Assembly: GCF_019226825.1 (NCBI RefSeq)
Contig: NZ_CP076643.1
Location: 2,480,001-2,544,000 of the forward strand
Origin: Vibrio ostreae
GTDB taxonomy: Bacteria > Pseudomonadota > Gammaproteobacteria > Enterobacterales > Vibrionaceae
Length of the DNA: 64,000 nt
Direction of reading: 5' to 3'
Shown: piece by piece, positions 23,481 to 34,420 of the stretch
How positions within the stretch are numbered: position 1 is the stretch's first letter
How the letters are laid out: every line of letters starts with the position of its first letter
The notes under the pieces: generated by a model
What the model saw: the letters and a program-made list of their open reading frames with translations, nothing else
Told to the model about the DNA's origin: nothing
The model's database searches: none
Position numbers and translations under genes: made by a program

Positions 23481-24648
23481 TCACGCCACACGAGTTTTGA
23501 GTGACGACTGCGGCGCCTCGACTTTAATCAGCAGTGCCAGCAGCCCCATCACCGCCATCATCCAGAACATGGTGCCGGCACCGGCCGAGTCATACACCCA
23601 GCCGCTCACCATGGTCATCAGCGCGGTAAACGCACCCAGTGCCACCGCGTTATACAGCGCCTGCAAGGAGACAATCTTGGTGGTCGGCGCGCGCTGGATA
23701 TACTGCACGGCCGCCAGATGGGCGGTAGCAAAAGTGACGCCATGCAGCAGTTGCACCAGCACCAGCAGAGCAAGCGACGTGGTTGACGCCACTATTCCCC
23801 AGCGCAACATTACCCCCACCGCTGCAACGGTAAATAGCAGGCGCAGGCTCCAGCCGGCAAACAGACGCTTACTGAATGCGAACACAACCAGCTCGGCCAC
23901 CACCGCCAAGCCCCATAAGTAACTGGTGATATCTTCCGAGTACCCCGCCTGCTTCCAGTACACCGCACTAAAGGCGTAATAAGCGGCATGACTGCCCTGA
24001 ATCAGCGCGGTCAGGGCAAGAAACTTAACCACCGGCCATTCGCGCAGCACCTGCAGCAGCTTCGGACGTACGCCGTGATCGTCCACTTCTGTGACCGGCT
24101 TGTGGCGTGGATGACGCAGACTGAGCAGCAGACACACCAGGGCGCCAAACATCGCGGTGTAGACGATCATCACGGCGCCGTAGCGCGCGACTAACTGGCC
24201 AACGGCGACCGTACCGGCCACAAAAGCGGCCGAGCCCCACAAGCGGGCACTGCCGTAATCGAGCAGATTAAGTTTGGCATAGTGGTTGGCAGTGGCATCG
24301 GAGAGCGGAATGATCGGCCCGAGACACAAGTTGACCAGGACCGTTGCCAGCGCCAGCATCCAGAAGTTCCCCCCCGGCAAACAGGTGGAAGAGAATAAAC
24401 AGCAGCAGGGCAAAACTGAGCCAGCGCAGCGCCGGCAGAAGATGTTCGACCCGGTGTACAACCCGGGTAATCAGCAGATTAGCGACACAGCGCGTCACCA
24501 GACCGATCCCGACCAGTAAACCGATGTCGGTGGCTGAGACGCCCTGCTCTTTAAACCACACTGACCAGAACGGCAGGTAGACCCCGTACGCAAAAAAGAA
24601 GCCGCTGAAGTACTGAGCTACCCAGCCAAAAGGAGAAGGGTTAAACAT
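23481..24648 (-). pseudogene. MFS transporter of the 3-phenylpropionate (HcaT) type, frameshifted
   Basis: Two overlapping frames together encode one HcaT-like major facilitator of about 388 residues. The first begins MFNPSPFGWVAQYFSGFFFAYG with ATG at 24648 and AGGA upstream, and runs to LFHLFAGG. The sequence resumes in another frame as NFWMLALATVLVNLCLGPIIPLSDATANHY to the stop at 23481. The switch falls on a run of seven C (24369-24375; G on the coding strand); six would restore the frame. The rest looks healthy, so this may be a sequencing error, a recent mutation or slippage. It lies between crbS and the DUF294-exonuclease-acs genes. The transported substrate is not known. Confidence 0.8.
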
Positions 24649-24936
24649 GATGTGTCCTAACAACAAAAATCAACCGCGCGCATCGCCAGCACAGCAAGTG
24701 TGACGAGCCCGAACCACTGCTCAGGCAATCCAGCCTGACAGCCCGGTTATTATGCAGCGCCAACCGGAGCGGAAAAAGTGCTGTTTACTCAACGCACTGT
24801 TTCCTCTTTTCTGCAAAATAGCGCTTGTTTTACTGTGACCCGCCTGCCAGGAACCGCGGCCATTAGACCAAAGTCGTCTGGAGAGGCGAAAGAAATTTGT
24901 CACACTTAAACTGAGAACATTCCCAGGATAGCCGCC

Positions 24937-26760
24937 ATGCCGGATAAATTTAACATGCACTCGCCACCGTTCGATCGTCTGAGCGAAAGCCAGCAAAAAC
25001 ATCTGCGCGCTTCGCTCGACGTGGCCTACTATCGTGAACGCGAGACCATACTGCATAGCGGCCAGGCGTGTTCACAGCTGTTTGTGCTGATCAAAGGCAC
25101 GGTGGAAGAGCGCTCGGCAGACGGCAGCGAGGTTTACGCCCACTACGCCAACGACGACATGTTCGATGTGCGTTCACTGTTTGAGGGCCAGAGCAAGCAC
25201 CATTACATCGCCCTGGAAGATACCCTGAGTTACCTGCTGCCGCAGCCGGTCTTTCTCGAGCTGTATAACAACAACGGCGAATTCGCGGCCTACTTTGATA
25301 ACAATCTGGCCAGGCGACAGGAGCTGATTGAAGCTGCGCAGCAACAGCAAAATATCGCCGAGTTCATTCTTACTCAGGTCGACCGCTCTATTTTCACCCC
25401 GCCGATGCTGCTCAGTCCGGAGCAGCCGCTGCAGCACGTCACCCGGCAGATGAAAGAGAGCGGCGTCGATGCGGCACTGGTCAGGCTCTCAGACGACGAC
25501 CCGCGTCTGACAGAGAGCCGTGAACATCCGTATGCCATCGTCACCCGGACCAATATGCTGCATGCAGTGATGCTGGATGATATCGCGATCGATGCGCCGG
25601 TCGGTGACATCGCAACGTTTCCGGTGCTGCATGTCGATCAGGGCGAGTTCCTGTTCAACGCCATGGTGATGATGACCCGCCACAAGGTGAAACGCCTGAT
25701 GGTATGTGAAGGCAATCAGGCGGTCGGTATCCTGGATATGATTCAGATCCTGAGTACCTTTTCGACCCATTCCCATGTCCTGACCCTGGCAATTGCGCGC
25801 GCGACCAGCATCGAAGAGCTGGCACTGGCCTCAAATAAACAGCGCCAGTTGGTGGAAAGCCTCAGCCGCCGCGGCGTACGCACCCGCTTTGTGATGGAAC
25901 TGATTTCGGCGGTCAACGAGCAAATCATTGAAAAAGCGTTTGAACTGGTGGTGCCACCAGCGCTGCACGATCATGTCTGTCTGCTGGTACTCGGCTCTGA
26001 GGGGCGCGGTGAGCAGATCCTGAAAACCGATCAGGATAATGCGCTGGTCATTAAAGATGGCCTGCAATGGCATCAGTGCGACAGTATCATGCAGACTCTG
26101 ACCCATACCCTGCTGCAACTCGGTTATCCGCTCTGCCCCGGCAAAGTGATGGTCAACAATCCGAAGTGGGTCAAATCACAAAGTGCCTGGAAACAGACTC
26201 TGAGCAGTTGGGTCAGAGCCGCCCGGCCTGAGCAGGTGATGGACATCGCCATCATGGCCGATGCGCATGCCGTGGCCGGCAATAAACAGTTACTTGAACC
26301 GGTGCAGCAGCATCTGAGAGATCTGATGGCCGATCAGGAGCTGATTCTGACCGAATTTACCCGTCCTGCGCTGAGTTTTTCCGTACCGCTCACCTTGTTT
26401 GGCAATGTCAAAAGCGCCAAATCCGGCCTGGATATCAAACAAGGCGGCATCTTTCCGATTGTGCACGGCATCCGGGCGCTGAGTCTGGAATACAAGCTCG
26501 ATGTCAACAATACCTTCCGTCGTATTGAAGCCCTGGTCGAGCGTAAAGTGCTGGAACAGGAGACCGGCGATAACCTCAGTGAAGCACTGAAACAGTTTTT
26601 CAAACTGCGCCTCGCCCAGCAACTGAGTAACCAGCACAATGCCAACACTCTGGATTTGAAACAGCTCGACCGTGCGGAACGCGATCTGCTGCGCCACAGC
26701 CTGCATGTGGTGAAGAAATTCAAACAGTGGCTCGGCTACCACTATCAGATTCGCGACTGA
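24937..26760 (+). CDS. Cyclic-nucleotide-binding, CBS and DUF294 nucleotidyltransferase-like protein
   Basis: 607 residues with three recognisable parts: an N-terminal cNMP-binding-like domain (about 15-140, ETILHSGQACSQLFVLIKGTVEE), a CBS pair (about 155-275, ending LMVCEGNQAVGILDMIQIL), and a DUF294 nucleotidyltransferase domain (about 300-480) with GSEGRGEQILKTDQDNALV, the GS...TDQD pattern of GlnD/GlnE-type enzymes. A helical C-terminal domain follows. The architecture suggests modification of an unknown protein partner in response to a nucleotide signal. The exonuclease gene starts 13 bases later. In vibrios this pair sits beside acs, hinting at a role in carbon switching. Confidence 0.85.
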   Translation: MPDKFNMHSPPFDRLSESQQKHLRASLDVAYYRERETILHSGQACSQLFVLIKGTVEERSADGSEVYAHYANDDMFDVRSLFEGQSKHHYIALEDTLSYLLPQPVFLELYNNNGEFAAYFDNNLARRQELIEAAQQQQNIAEFILTQVDRSIFTPPMLLSPEQPLQHVTRQMKESGVDAALVRLSDDDPRLTESREHPYAIVTRTNMLHAVMLDDIAIDAPVGDIATFPVLHVDQGEFLFNAMVMMTRHKVKRLMVCEGNQAVGILDMIQILSTFSTHSHVLTLAIARATSIEELALASNKQRQLVESLSRRGVRTRFVMELISAVNEQIIEKAFELVVPPALHDHVCLLVLGSEGRGEQILKTDQDNALVIKDGLQWHQCDSIMQTLTHTLLQLGYPLCPGKVMVNNPKWVKSQSAWKQTLSSWVRAARPEQVMDIAIMADAHAVAGNKQLLEPVQQHLRDLMADQELILTEFTRPALSFSVPLTLFGNVKSAKSGLDIKQGGIFPIVHGIRALSLEYKLDVNNTFRRIEALVERKVLEQETGDNLSEALKQFFKLRLAQQLSNQHNANTLDLKQLDRAERDLLRHSLHVVKKFKQWLGYHYQIRD

Positions 26761-26773
26761 CCGGCAGGTAACG

Positions 26774-27400
26774 ATGAACTGGCTAACGCGCCGCTACTGG
26801 CATCACAGACTGCAAGGCTCCCCTTATCAGGCACTGTTTACCAAGCCTGAGAGTCAGGTGTTTGTGTCGCTCGACTGCGAAACCACCAGCCTGGATCCCA
26901 AACGCGCCGAACTGGTCACCATAGCGGCGACCAAAATTATTGATAACCGTATTCTTACCAGCCAGCCGTTTGAAGTACGGCTGCGCGCCCCGCAGTCGCT
27001 CGATTCCGGTTCAGTACGCATCCATCGTATGCGCCATCAGGATCTGGCCGACGGCCTGAGCGAAAAAGAGGCGCTGAGCCGCCTGATTGAGTTTATCGGC
27101 AACCATCCTCTGGTCGGCTATCACATTCGCTATGATAAGACGATTCTCGATATTGCCTGCCGTAAGCATTTCGGCTTTCCGCTGCCTAACGACCTGATTG
27201 AAGTCAGCCAGATCTACCATGACAAACTGGAACGCCACCTGCCCAATGCCTATTTTGATCTCAGCCTGGATGCCATCTGCCGCCATCTTGATCTGCCGCT
27301 GCAGGACAAACATGACGCGCTGCAGGACGCCATCGCCGCTGCGCTGGTGTTTGTACGTCTGACCAAGGGCGATTTGCCCACCTTCACCTCTCCGTCCTGA
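26774..27400 (+). CDS. DnaQ-like 3'-5' exonuclease
   Basis: 208-residue DEDDh exonuclease. Exo I is FVSLDCETTSLDPKRAELV (D and E near residues 34-36), Exo II is HPLVGYHIRYDKTILD, and Exo III is DKHDALQDAIAAA, with histidine before the last Asp. It is a stand-alone domain, shorter than DnaQ with no polymerase-binding tail evident. It follows the DUF294 gene by 13 bases, so the two are probably one operon. The substrate, DNA or RNA, is not shown by the sequence. Confidence 0.87.
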   Translation: MNWLTRRYWHHRLQGSPYQALFTKPESQVFVSLDCETTSLDPKRAELVTIAATKIIDNRILTSQPFEVRLRAPQSLDSGSVRIHRMRHQDLADGLSEKEALSRLIEFIGNHPLVGYHIRYDKTILDIACRKHFGFPLPNDLIEVSQIYHDKLERHLPNAYFDLSLDAICRHLDLPLQDKHDALQDAIAAALVFVRLTKGDLPTFTSPS

Positions 27401-27613
27401 CTACAGCCGGTCCACGGCGTACCACACAGCCTGACCCAGCTCGCAAAAAACTATTTAACTCTCTATTTTTCCAATAAAAAGTCGGCATTCATCCTAAAGT
27501 CTAATTGTGCAAACCCGGCCTGTGGCTAACAGTTATAGGCAGATTCGATTTCTTGCCCCGTGTTTGAAACACGGCGCGAAAGGAACTGGCTGTATTCACA
27601 AGGAGAATAAGCA

Positions 27614-29563
27614 ATGAGTGAAGCCCACATTTATCCGGTCAAAGCGAACATCAAAGCGAATACCCATGCAGATAACGATACCTACCTGGCGATGTACCAG
27701 CAGTCTGTCTCTGATCCGGAAGGGTTCTGGAGTGAACACGGCAAAATTGTCGATTGGATCAAGCCATTCACCCAAGTAAAAAATACCTCATTTGATACCG
27801 GCCATGTCGACATCCGCTGGTTTGAAGACGGCACCCTCAACGTGTCGGCCAACTGTATTGACCGCCATCTGGCTGAGCGCGGTGACGAAGTGGCCATCAT
27901 CTGGGAAGGCGATGATCCGGCCGACGACAAGACTCTGACGTTTAATCAGCTGCACCGCGAAGTGTGCCGCTTCTCCAACGCACTGAAAGCTCAGGGCGTT
28001 CGCAAAGGCGATGTGGTGTGTCTCTACATGCCGATGGTGCCGGAAGCCGCCGTGGCGATGCTGGCCTGTACCCGTATCGGTGCGGTGCATACCGTGGTCT
28101 TCGGCGGCTTCTCTCCGGAAGCACTGGCCGGGCGTATCATCGACTCCGATGCCAAACTGGTCGTGACTGCCGATGAAGGCGTGCGCGGCGGACGCGCAGT
28201 ACCGCTGAAGAAAAACGTGGATGAAGCCCTGACCAATCCGGAAGTAAAAAACATCAGCAAAGTCATCGTATTCCAGCGCACCGGCGGCGATGTCGCCTGG
28301 CATGAGCATCGCGACGTGTGGTGGCATGATGCCGTCGCGAGCGTTTCTGATGTCTGTCCGCCGGAAGAGATGAACGCCGAAGATCCGCTGTTTATCCTGT
28401 ATACCTCAGGCTCAACCGGCAAACCAAAAGGCGTACTGCACACCACAGGTGGTTATCTGGTGTATGCGACCATGACGTTTAAATACGTCTTTGATTACCA
28501 GCCTGACGATATTTTCTGGTGTACCGCGGATGTGGGCTGGATCACCGGCCACACTTACCTGATTTACGGACCACTTGCCAACGGCGCCAAAACCATCCTG
28601 TTTGAAGGTGTGCCCAATTATCCAAGCACAGCACGCATGAGCGAAGTGGTCGACAAACACCAGGTCAGCATTCTTTACACTGCGCCAACCGCAATCCGTG
28701 CGCTGATGGCGAAAGGTGACGAAGCGGTCCAAGGCACTTCCCGCAGCAGCCTGCGTATCATGGGCTCGGTGGGTGAACCGATTAACCCGGAAGCCTGGGA
28801 GTGGTACTACAAAACCATTGGTAATGAAACATCACCGATTGTGGATACCTGGTGGCAAACGGAAACCGGCGGCATCCTGATCACGCCGCTGCCGGGCGCA
28901 ACCGAACTGAAACCAGGCTCAGCCACTCGTCCGTTTTTCGGCGTGCAACCCGCCTTGGTTGATAACAGCGGTGACATCATTGAAGGCGCAGCCGAAGGTA
29001 ACCTGGTGATCCTCGATTCATGGCCGGGCCAGATGCGCACCGTGTACGGCGATCACGAACGCTTCGAGCAAACCTACTTCTCCACCTTTAAAGGCATGTA
29101 CTTTACCGGTGACGGCGCACGCCGTGATGAAGACGATTACTTCTGGATTACCGGCCGGGTCGATGACGTCCTCAACGTGTCCGGACACCGCATGGGGACT
29201 GCAGAAATCGAATCCGCGCTGGTGGCGTTTGACAAGATTGCGGAAGCCGCTGTGGTCGGCGTTCCACACGATATCAAGGGACAGGCGATTTACGCTTACA
29301 TTACTCTCAATGACGGCGTGTTCCCGAGCGCGGACCTGCACAAAGAAGTCAAAGACTGGGTACGTAAGGAAATCGGCCCAATTGCCACCCCGGATGTCCT
29401 GCACTGGACCGATGCACTGCCAAAAACCCGCTCAGGAAAAATCATGCGTCGTATCCTGCGCAAGATTGCCACCGGCGATACCAGTAACCTGGGTGATACC
29501 TCAACTCTGGCCGATCCAAGCGTGGTCGACAAACTGATTGCCGAAAATCAACAGCTGAATTAA
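27614..29563 (+). CDS. acs: Acetyl-coenzyme A synthetase
   Basis: Activates acetate to acetyl-CoA through acetyl-AMP, allowing growth on acetate. The 649 residues match the usual 652. Visible: P-loop [18 protein letters not shown] (near residues 263-280), WWQTETGG, the [16 protein letters not shown] hinge, and [10 protein letters not shown] with the lysine that is acetylated to inactivate Acs. A good ribosome site, AAGGAG, precedes ATG. The 210-base upstream region is AT-rich, but I could not place a CRP or sigma-54 site. The neighbouring CrbS-type kinase is the likely controller. Confidence 0.96.
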   Translation: MSEAHIYPVKANIKANTHADNDTYLAMYQQSVSDPEGFWSEHGKIVDWIKPFTQVKNTSFDTGHVDIRWFEDGTLNVSANCIDRHLAERGDEVAIIWEGDDPADDKTLTFNQLHREVCRFSNALKAQGVRKGDVVCLYMPMVPEAAVAMLACTRIGAVHTVVFGGFSPEALAGRIIDSDAKLVVTADEGVRGGRAVPLKKNVDEALTNPEVKNISKVIVFQRTGGDVAWHEHRDVWWHDAVASVSDVCPPEEMNAEDPLFILYTSGSTGKPKGVLHTTGGYLVYATMTFKYVFDYQPDDIFWCTADVGWITGHTYLIYGPLANGAKTILFEGVPNYPSTARMSEVVDKHQVSILYTAPTAIRALMAKGDEAVQGTSRSSLRIMGSVGEPINPEAWEWYYKTIGNETSPIVDTWWQTETGGILITPLPGATELKPGSATRPFFGVQPALVDNSGDIIEGAAEGNLVILDSWPGQMRTVYGDHERFEQTYFSTFKGMYFTGDGARRDEDDYFWITGRVDDVLNVSGHRMGTAEIESALVAFDKIAEAAVVGVPHDIKGQAIYAYITLNDGVFPSADLHKEVKDWVRKEIGPIATPDVLHWTDALPKTRSGKIMRRILRKIATGDTSNLGDTSTLADPSVVDKLIAENQQLN

Positions 29564-29583
29564 ACCAGCAAAATCCATACGTT

Positions 29584-29622
29584 AAACTCCGGTCGGGGAA
29601 ACCTGCCCGGAGTTTTGTTTTT
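29584..29622 (+). terminator. Terminator of acs
   Basis: AAACTCCGG / CCGGAGTTT stem with an inner loop, followed by TGTTTTT, 20 bases after the stop. Confidence 0.85.
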
Positions 29623-29790
29623 CAGTCCCGGTAAGCCGTTATCCAGCCACAGGACGCCCCTTTCTTTTTTACCAATCTGTTAACCTGAGCCCAGTCGCTG
29701 ACGCCTAACTAGGTGATTAGACCAGTAAATTGCTGCCATTTGCTATGAATTAGCTATAATCTTGGTCAATTTAATAAAACCCGCGTTTTT

Positions 29791-29822
29791 TTGACAAAAA
29801 AATCTCGCGGATCTGCGATAAT
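29791..29822 (+). promoter_or_regulatory. Probable promoter of aroQ-accBC
   Basis: TTGACA (29791-29796) and extended -10 TGCGATAAT (-10 hexamer 29817-29822). The 20-base spacing is long, so the -10 element with its upstream TG may act mainly on its own. It lies about 48 bases before the aroQ start. Confidence 0.5.
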
Positions 29823-29869
29823 ATGGGAATATTCGTAATTACAACATTATAAACGGAGATAACAACACA

Positions 29870-30319
29870 ATGTCAGCAAAATTACGCATTCTGGTACTAA
29901 ATGGTCCAAACTTGAACTTATTAGGCTTGCGCGAGCCAGCCCACTACGGTTCAAACACGCTGGAACAAATTGTAGCTAAGCTGCAGCAACAGGCAGAAAG
30001 CGCTGACGTTGAGTTGGAACATCTCCAGTCGAATCGCGAATATGAGCTTATCGAAGCCATTCACCAGGCTTACGGTAAAGTGGATTTCATCATTATCAAT
30101 CCGGCCGCATTCACCCATAGCAGCGTAGCGCTGCGTGATGCTCTGCTGGGCGTAGCGATTCCCTTTATCGAGGTGCATTTGTCAAATGTACATGCTCGTG
30201 AACCGTTCCGTCATCACTCCTACCTGTCTGATAAAGCACAGGGCGTGATTTGCGGCTTAGGTGCACAAGGTTATGAATTCGCTTTGTCTGCTGCCATTCG
30301 TGCGCTGCAAACAAAGTAA
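29870..30319 (+). CDS. aroQ: 3-dehydroquinate dehydratase, type II
   Basis: Third step of the shikimate pathway. The 149 residues are the normal length of the dodecameric type II enzyme. Conserved stretches: [15 protein letters not shown] at the N terminus (catalytic Tyr at AHYG), HQSN-equivalent [29 protein letters not shown], and [21 protein letters not shown]. It lies upstream of accB by 61 bases, the aroQ-accB-accC order common in gammaproteobacteria. Confidence 0.97.
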   Translation: MSAKLRILVLNGPNLNLLGLREPAHYGSNTLEQIVAKLQQQAESADVELEHLQSNREYELIEAIHQAYGKVDFIIINPAAFTHSSVALRDALLGVAIPFIEVHLSNVHAREPFRHHSYLSDKAQGVICGLGAQGYEFALSAAIRALQTK

Positions 30320-30380
30320 CCCCAAACACTCTGCAGCCCTTTAGGGCTGTCTTACTCACAAGATAAAAGAGAAAGAAACA

Positions 30381-30839
30381 ATGGATATTCGTAAAATCAA
30401 GAAGCTTATCGAATTGGTTGAAGAGTCTGGCATTGCTGAGCTGGAAATTTCAGAAGGTGAAGAATCGGTACGCATCAGTCGTAACGGCGTTGCACCAGTA
30501 GCACCGATTCAGTACGCAGCGGCGCCTGCGCCAGTTGCGGCACCAGCTCCTGCAGCAGCACCAGTGGCGGCACCAGCAGAAGCTCCAGCTGCTAAAGTGC
30601 AAACTGGTCACATGGTTCTTTCTCCAATGGTTGGTACGTTCTACCGCTCTCCAAGCCCGGATGCGGCGTCATTCATCGAAGTCGGTCAGAAAGTTTCTGT
30701 TGGCGATACGCTGTGTATCGTTGAAGCGATGAAAATGATGAACCAAATCGAAGCGGACAAATCTGGTGTGGTAACTGAGATCCTGGTAGAAGACGGCCAG
30801 CCAGTAGAATTCGACCAGCCGCTTGTAGTCATCGAATAA
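30381..30839 (+). CDS. accB: Biotin carboxyl carrier protein of acetyl-CoA carboxylase
   Basis: Carries CO2 on biotin between biotin carboxylase and carboxyltransferase for malonyl-CoA synthesis. 152 residues: an N-terminal domain ([25 protein letters not shown]), a flexible Ala-Pro linker (about 38-75), and the biotinyl domain with EAMKMMNQI (Lys near residue 118), the site modified by BirA. accC begins 13 bases after the stop. Confidence 0.98.
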   Translation: MDIRKIKKLIELVEESGIAELEISEGEESVRISRNGVAPVAPIQYAAAPAPVAAPAPAAAPVAAPAEAPAAKVQTGHMVLSPMVGTFYRSPSPDAASFIEVGQKVSVGDTLCIVEAMKMMNQIEADKSGVVTEILVEDGQPVEFDQPLVVIE

Positions 30840-30852
30840 TCGAGGCGCTGTT

Positions 30853-32196
30853 ATGCTAGATAAGTTAGTCATCGCGAACCGAGGCGAAATCGCGCTTCGT
30901 ATCCTTCGTGCATGTAAAGAATTAGGCATCAAAACTGTTGCCGTACACTCAACCGCAGACCGTGATCTGAAACACGTCCTGCTGGCTGATGAAACTGTCT
31001 GTATCGGTCCTGCGAAAGGCATCGACAGCTACCTGAACATTCCGCGTATCATCTCGGCGGCAGAAGTGACCGGTGCGATTGCTATCCACCCGGGTTACGG
31101 CTTCCTGTCTGAGAACGCAGACTTCGCTGAACAAGTTGAGCGCAGCGGCTTTATCTTCGTGGGTCCTAAAGCGGACACCATTCGCCTGATGGGTGACAAA
31201 GTGTCAGCAATCAACGCGATGAAAAAAGCGGGCGTACCATGTGTACCAGGCTCTGACGGCCCGCTGGACGGCGACGAAGCGAAGAACAAAGCGCACGCGA
31301 AACGCATCGGCTACCCGGTCATCATCAAAGCATCGGGCGGCGGCGGCGGTCGTGGTATGCGCGTGGTTCGTTCTGAGAAAGAACTGATCAACGCCATCAA
31401 CATGACCCGCGCAGAAGCACGTGCAGCATTCAACAACGACATGGTGTACATGGAGAAATTCCTGGAAAACCCACGTCACGTTGAAGTTCAGGTTCTGGCT
31501 GACGGCCAGGGCGGCGCTATCCACCTGGGTGAACGTGACTGTTCAATGCAGCGTCGTCACCAGAAAGTGGTAGAAGAAGCTCCGGCACCAGGCATCACTG
31601 AAGAGATGCGTAAGTACATCGGTGAACGTTGTACCCGTGCGTGTATCGAAATCGGTTACCGCGGCGCAGGTACGTTTGAGTTCCTGTACGAAAACGGCGA
31701 GTTCTACTTCATTGAAATGAACACCCGTATCCAGGTTGAACACCCGGTGACCGAAATGGTGACTGGCGTTGACCTGATCAAAGAACAGCTGCGTATCGCG
31801 GCCGGTCAGCCTCTGTCATTCACTCAGGATGACATCAAGATCCGCGGCCATGCGATGGAATGTCGTATCAACGCAGAAGATCCAGAGCGCTTCCTGCCAT
31901 GTCCGGGCAAGATCACCCGTTTCCACTCACCAGGTGGTATGGGCGTTCGTTGGGAATCACACATCTACTCCGGCTACACGGTACCGGCATACTACGACTC
32001 AATGATCGGTAAACTGATCACTTTCGGTGAAAACCGTGATGTCGCGATTGCCCGTATGCGTAATGCACTGGAAGAGATGATTGTGGAAGGCATTAAGACC
32101 AACATCCCGCTGCAGCAAGAAATCATGAAAGATGAAAACTTCCAGCACGGTGGCACGAACATCCACTATCTGGAGAAAAAGCTGGGTCTGCAATAA
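30853..32196 (+). CDS. accC: Biotin carboxylase subunit of acetyl-CoA carboxylase
   Basis: ATP-grasp enzyme that carboxylates the biotin on AccB. 447 residues (E. coli 449). Starts [25 protein letters not shown], with the glycine-rich ATP loop [12 protein letters not shown] (near 159-170), bicarbonate/biotin-site residues in [14 protein letters not shown], and the closing [19 protein letters not shown]. Cotranscribed with accB and ends at a strong terminator. Confidence 0.98.
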   Translation: MLDKLVIANRGEIALRILRACKELGIKTVAVHSTADRDLKHVLLADETVCIGPAKGIDSYLNIPRIISAAEVTGAIAIHPGYGFLSENADFAEQVERSGFIFVGPKADTIRLMGDKVSAINAMKKAGVPCVPGSDGPLDGDEAKNKAHAKRIGYPVIIKASGGGGGRGMRVVRSEKELINAINMTRAEARAAFNNDMVYMEKFLENPRHVEVQVLADGQGGAIHLGERDCSMQRRHQKVVEEAPAPGITEEMRKYIGERCTRACIEIGYRGAGTFEFLYENGEFYFIEMNTRIQVEHPVTEMVTGVDLIKEQLRIAAGQPLSFTQDDIKIRGHAMECRINAEDPERFLPCPGKITRFHSPGGMGVRWESHIYSGYTVPAYYDSMIGKLITFGENRDVAIARMRNALEEMIVEGIKTNIPLQQEIMKDENFQHGGTNIHYLEKKLGLQ

Positions 32197-32213
32197 TCCC
32201 CTGCTGATTTCAT

Positions 32214-32247
32214 CAAAGATGCCCACCTCGGTGGGCATCTTTGTTTT
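32214..32247 (+). terminator. Terminator of accBC
   Basis: CAAAGATGCCCACC / GGTGGGCATCTTTG, a 14-pair perfect stem with a TC loop, followed by TTTTTAT. Confidence 0.93.
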
Positions 32248-32401
32248 TATGCGCCGCCCTTTGTCAGTGATATGACTGCGCTACAAGACGCAGCCGCGCT
32301 ACACAAGCTGCTGCTGGAGTACAAACGCCACTGCTTCTATAAAAGCTCGCTAAATCTGCTACACTCTGCGCCAACTGAACGAACTGAAGAGAGCAAGAGC
32401 C

Positions 32402-33289
32402 ATGCCTTGGATTCAAATTAAACTCAATGCGACCAACGAAAACGCAGAAGCCATCAGTGACATGCTGATGGAAGAAACCGGTGCGCTGTCGGTCACCTTC
32501 ATGGATGCAAAAGACACCCCTGTGTTTGAGCCTCTGCCGGGTGAAACCCGTTTGTGGGGCGATACCGACGTTCTTGCCCTTTACGATGCCGAAGCAGACA
32601 CTGCCTGGGTACTGGAACAGATTCGTCATAGCCAGCTATTGGCGCAGGATTTTGCCCATAAAGTTGAGCAGATCGAAGATAAAGACTGGGAACGCGAGTG
32701 GATGGATAACTTCCACCCGATGAAGTTCGGCGAACGTCTGTGGATTTGCCCGAGCTGGCGCGATATTCCGGATCCGAGCGCAGTGAATGTTCTGCTTGAT
32801 CCGGGCCTGGCGTTCGGCACCGGTACCCACCCGACCACAGCGCTGTGTCTGCAATGGCTTGACTCCCTCGATCTGGCGGGCAAAACCGTCATCGACTTCG
32901 GTTGTGGCTCCGGCATCCTGGCGATTGCCGCGATTAAACTCGGCGCCGCACGCGTGATCGGTATCGATATCGACCCGCAGGCGCTGCTGGCGAGTAAAGA
33001 TAACGCTGAACGTAACGGCGTCGCTGACCAGATTGAAGTCTTCCTGCCACAAGACCAGCCACAAGGCCTGGTGGCGGACGTCGTAGTCGCCAACATTCTG
33101 GCCGGCCCGCTGCGTGAGCTGTCACCGGTGATCAAGAGCCTGATTAAACCAGGCGGTCTGCTGGCGATGTCCGGCGTGCTTAACACTCAGGCCGAAGATG
33201 TGGCTGATTATTACCGTGATGAACTGCAACTGGATCCTATCGCAGAGAAGGAAGAATGGTGCCGTGTGTCCGGTCGCAAACAAGGCTAG
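32402..33289 (+). CDS. prmA: Ribosomal protein L11 methyltransferase
   Basis: Trimethylates lysines and the N terminus of L11. 295 residues (E. coli 293): an N-terminal L11-recognition domain, then the SAM-binding class I fold with [18 protein letters not shown] (near 163-180) and acidic [10 protein letters not shown]; motif NILAGPL is typical of PrmA. ATG at 32402 is preceded by GAGAGCAAG. It lies between the accBC terminator and dusB-fis. Confidence 0.97.
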   Translation: MPWIQIKLNATNENAEAISDMLMEETGALSVTFMDAKDTPVFEPLPGETRLWGDTDVLALYDAEADTAWVLEQIRHSQLLAQDFAHKVEQIEDKDWEREWMDNFHPMKFGERLWICPSWRDIPDPSAVNVLLDPGLAFGTGTHPTTALCLQWLDSLDLAGKTVIDFGCGSGILAIAAIKLGAARVIGIDIDPQALLASKDNAERNGVADQIEVFLPQDQPQGLVADVVVANILAGPLRELSPVIKSLIKPGGLLAMSGVLNTQAEDVADYYRDELQLDPIAEKEEWCRVSGRKQG

Positions 33290-33349
33290 ATAAGACTTTG
33301 CACGCTAATTGACTGAAAAATAGACCATTTACCAAAACATTTTGTAAAT

Positions 33350-33364
33350 GCTCAAATATTAGTC
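33350..33364. promoter_or_regulatory. Fis-binding site upstream of dusB-fis
   Basis: GCTCAAATATTAGTC matches the Fis consensus G-N2-Y-A-W5-T-R-N2-C at every fixed position and abuts the -35 of the operon promoter. This predicts Fis autoregulation, as in E. coli. Confidence 0.65.
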
Positions 33365-33393
33365 TTTTCACGCATCGAAAAAATGCGTAAAAT
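33365..33393 (+). promoter_or_regulatory. Promoter of dusB-fis
   Basis: TTTTCA at -35 (33365-33370), 17-base spacer and TAAAAT at -10 (33388-33393), followed directly by GCGCGCCC. The GC-rich discriminator is the mark of a stringently controlled, growth-rate-regulated promoter, as known for fis. Confidence 0.7.
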
Positions 33394-33428
33394 GCGCGCC
33401 CTTGCTGGTATGAAGCTGTGAACACGTT

Positions 33429-34397
33429 TTGAAAATCGGAAATTATCAACTTAAGAACAATCTAATCGTCGCACCTATGGCTGGTGTCACCGACAGACCG
33501 TTTCGAGAGTTGTGCCTCCGTTACGGAGCTGGTATGGCCGTCAGTGAAATGATGTCCGCTAACCCGGCTCTGTGGAAAACAGACAAGTCGAGAAACCGCA
33601 TGGTGCATGAAGGCGAATCGGGCATTCGCTCTGTACAGATTGCGGGAAGCGACCCACAGCTGATGGCCGATGCGGCCCAGTTCAGCGTTGAGAACGGTGC
33701 GCAAATCATCGACATCAACATGGGCTGCCCGGCAAAGAAAGTGAACAAGAAGCTGGCTGGTTCTGCCCTGCTGCGCTACCCGGATGTGATCGAAGACATT
33801 CTGAAAGCGGTAGTGGATGCAGTGAGTGTCCCTGTGACACTGAAAACCCGGACCGGCTGGGACACAGACAATAAAAACTGTGTCCAAATCGCTAAACTTG
33901 CCGAAAACTGCGGCATTCAGGCACTGGCGCTTCATGGGCGAACCCGTACCTGCATGTACAAAGGTGAGGCGGAATACGACAGCATTAAAGCGGTCAAAGC
34001 GGCTATTCAAATCCCGGTCATCGCTAACGGTGATATCGATTGTCCGGAGAAAGCCAAATATGTGCTGGAGTACACCGGCGCGGACGCTTTAATGATTGGA
34101 CGCCCTGCCCAGGGACGTCCTTGGATTTTCCAGGAAATCCAACACTATTTGGAAAACGGCACCACGATGCCTGATCTTCCCTATGCGGAAGTGAAAGACA
34201 TCCTGCTTGGTCATGTGAAGGCTCTCCATCAGTTTTATGGTGAGTATTTAGGCCCACGCATCGCGCGCAAGCACGTTGGGTGGTATCTCAAAGAACATGA
34301 GCAGGCGAGTGAGTTTCGCCGTACCTTTAATGCCATCGAAGCAGCACCACTGCAGTTAGAGGTATTGGAAGGTTATTTTGATAACGTTGCATCATAA
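33429..34397 (+). CDS. dusB: tRNA-dihydrouridine synthase B
   Basis: FMN enzyme that reduces uridine (position 17 class) in tRNA D-loops. 322 residues with a TIM-barrel core: [15 protein letters not shown] near the N terminus, [10 protein letters not shown] with the catalytic cysteine (near residue 98), HGRTR, and the FMN phosphate loop [16 protein letters not shown]. The start is TTG at 33429, chosen because [13 protein letters not shown] matches the family start. fis follows by 23 bases, the conserved dusB-fis operon in which fis is the highly regulated gene. Confidence 0.96.
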   Translation: MKIGNYQLKNNLIVAPMAGVTDRPFRELCLRYGAGMAVSEMMSANPALWKTDKSRNRMVHEGESGIRSVQIAGSDPQLMADAAQFSVENGAQIIDINMGCPAKKVNKKLAGSALLRYPDVIEDILKAVVDAVSVPVTLKTRTGWDTDNKNCVQIAKLAENCGIQALALHGRTRTCMYKGEAEYDSIKAVKAAIQIPVIANGDIDCPEKAKYVLEYTGADALMIGRPAQGRPWIFQEIQHYLENGTTMPDLPYAEVKDILLGHVKALHQFYGEYLGPRIARKHVGWYLKEHEQASEFRRTFNAIEAAPLQLEVLEGYFDNVAS

Positions 34398-34420
34398 TTA
34401 AGAGAAGAGCTAGACCGAAT

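Noticed and set aside
27401..27613. CRP or sigma-54 site upstream of acs
   Set aside because: No TGTGA-N6-TCACA or TGGC-N7-TGC match convincing enough was found by eye; a matrix scan would decide.
28024..28446. Long antisense frames within acs
   Set aside because: Shadow frames of a conserved enzyme gene; codon pattern follows the sense strand.
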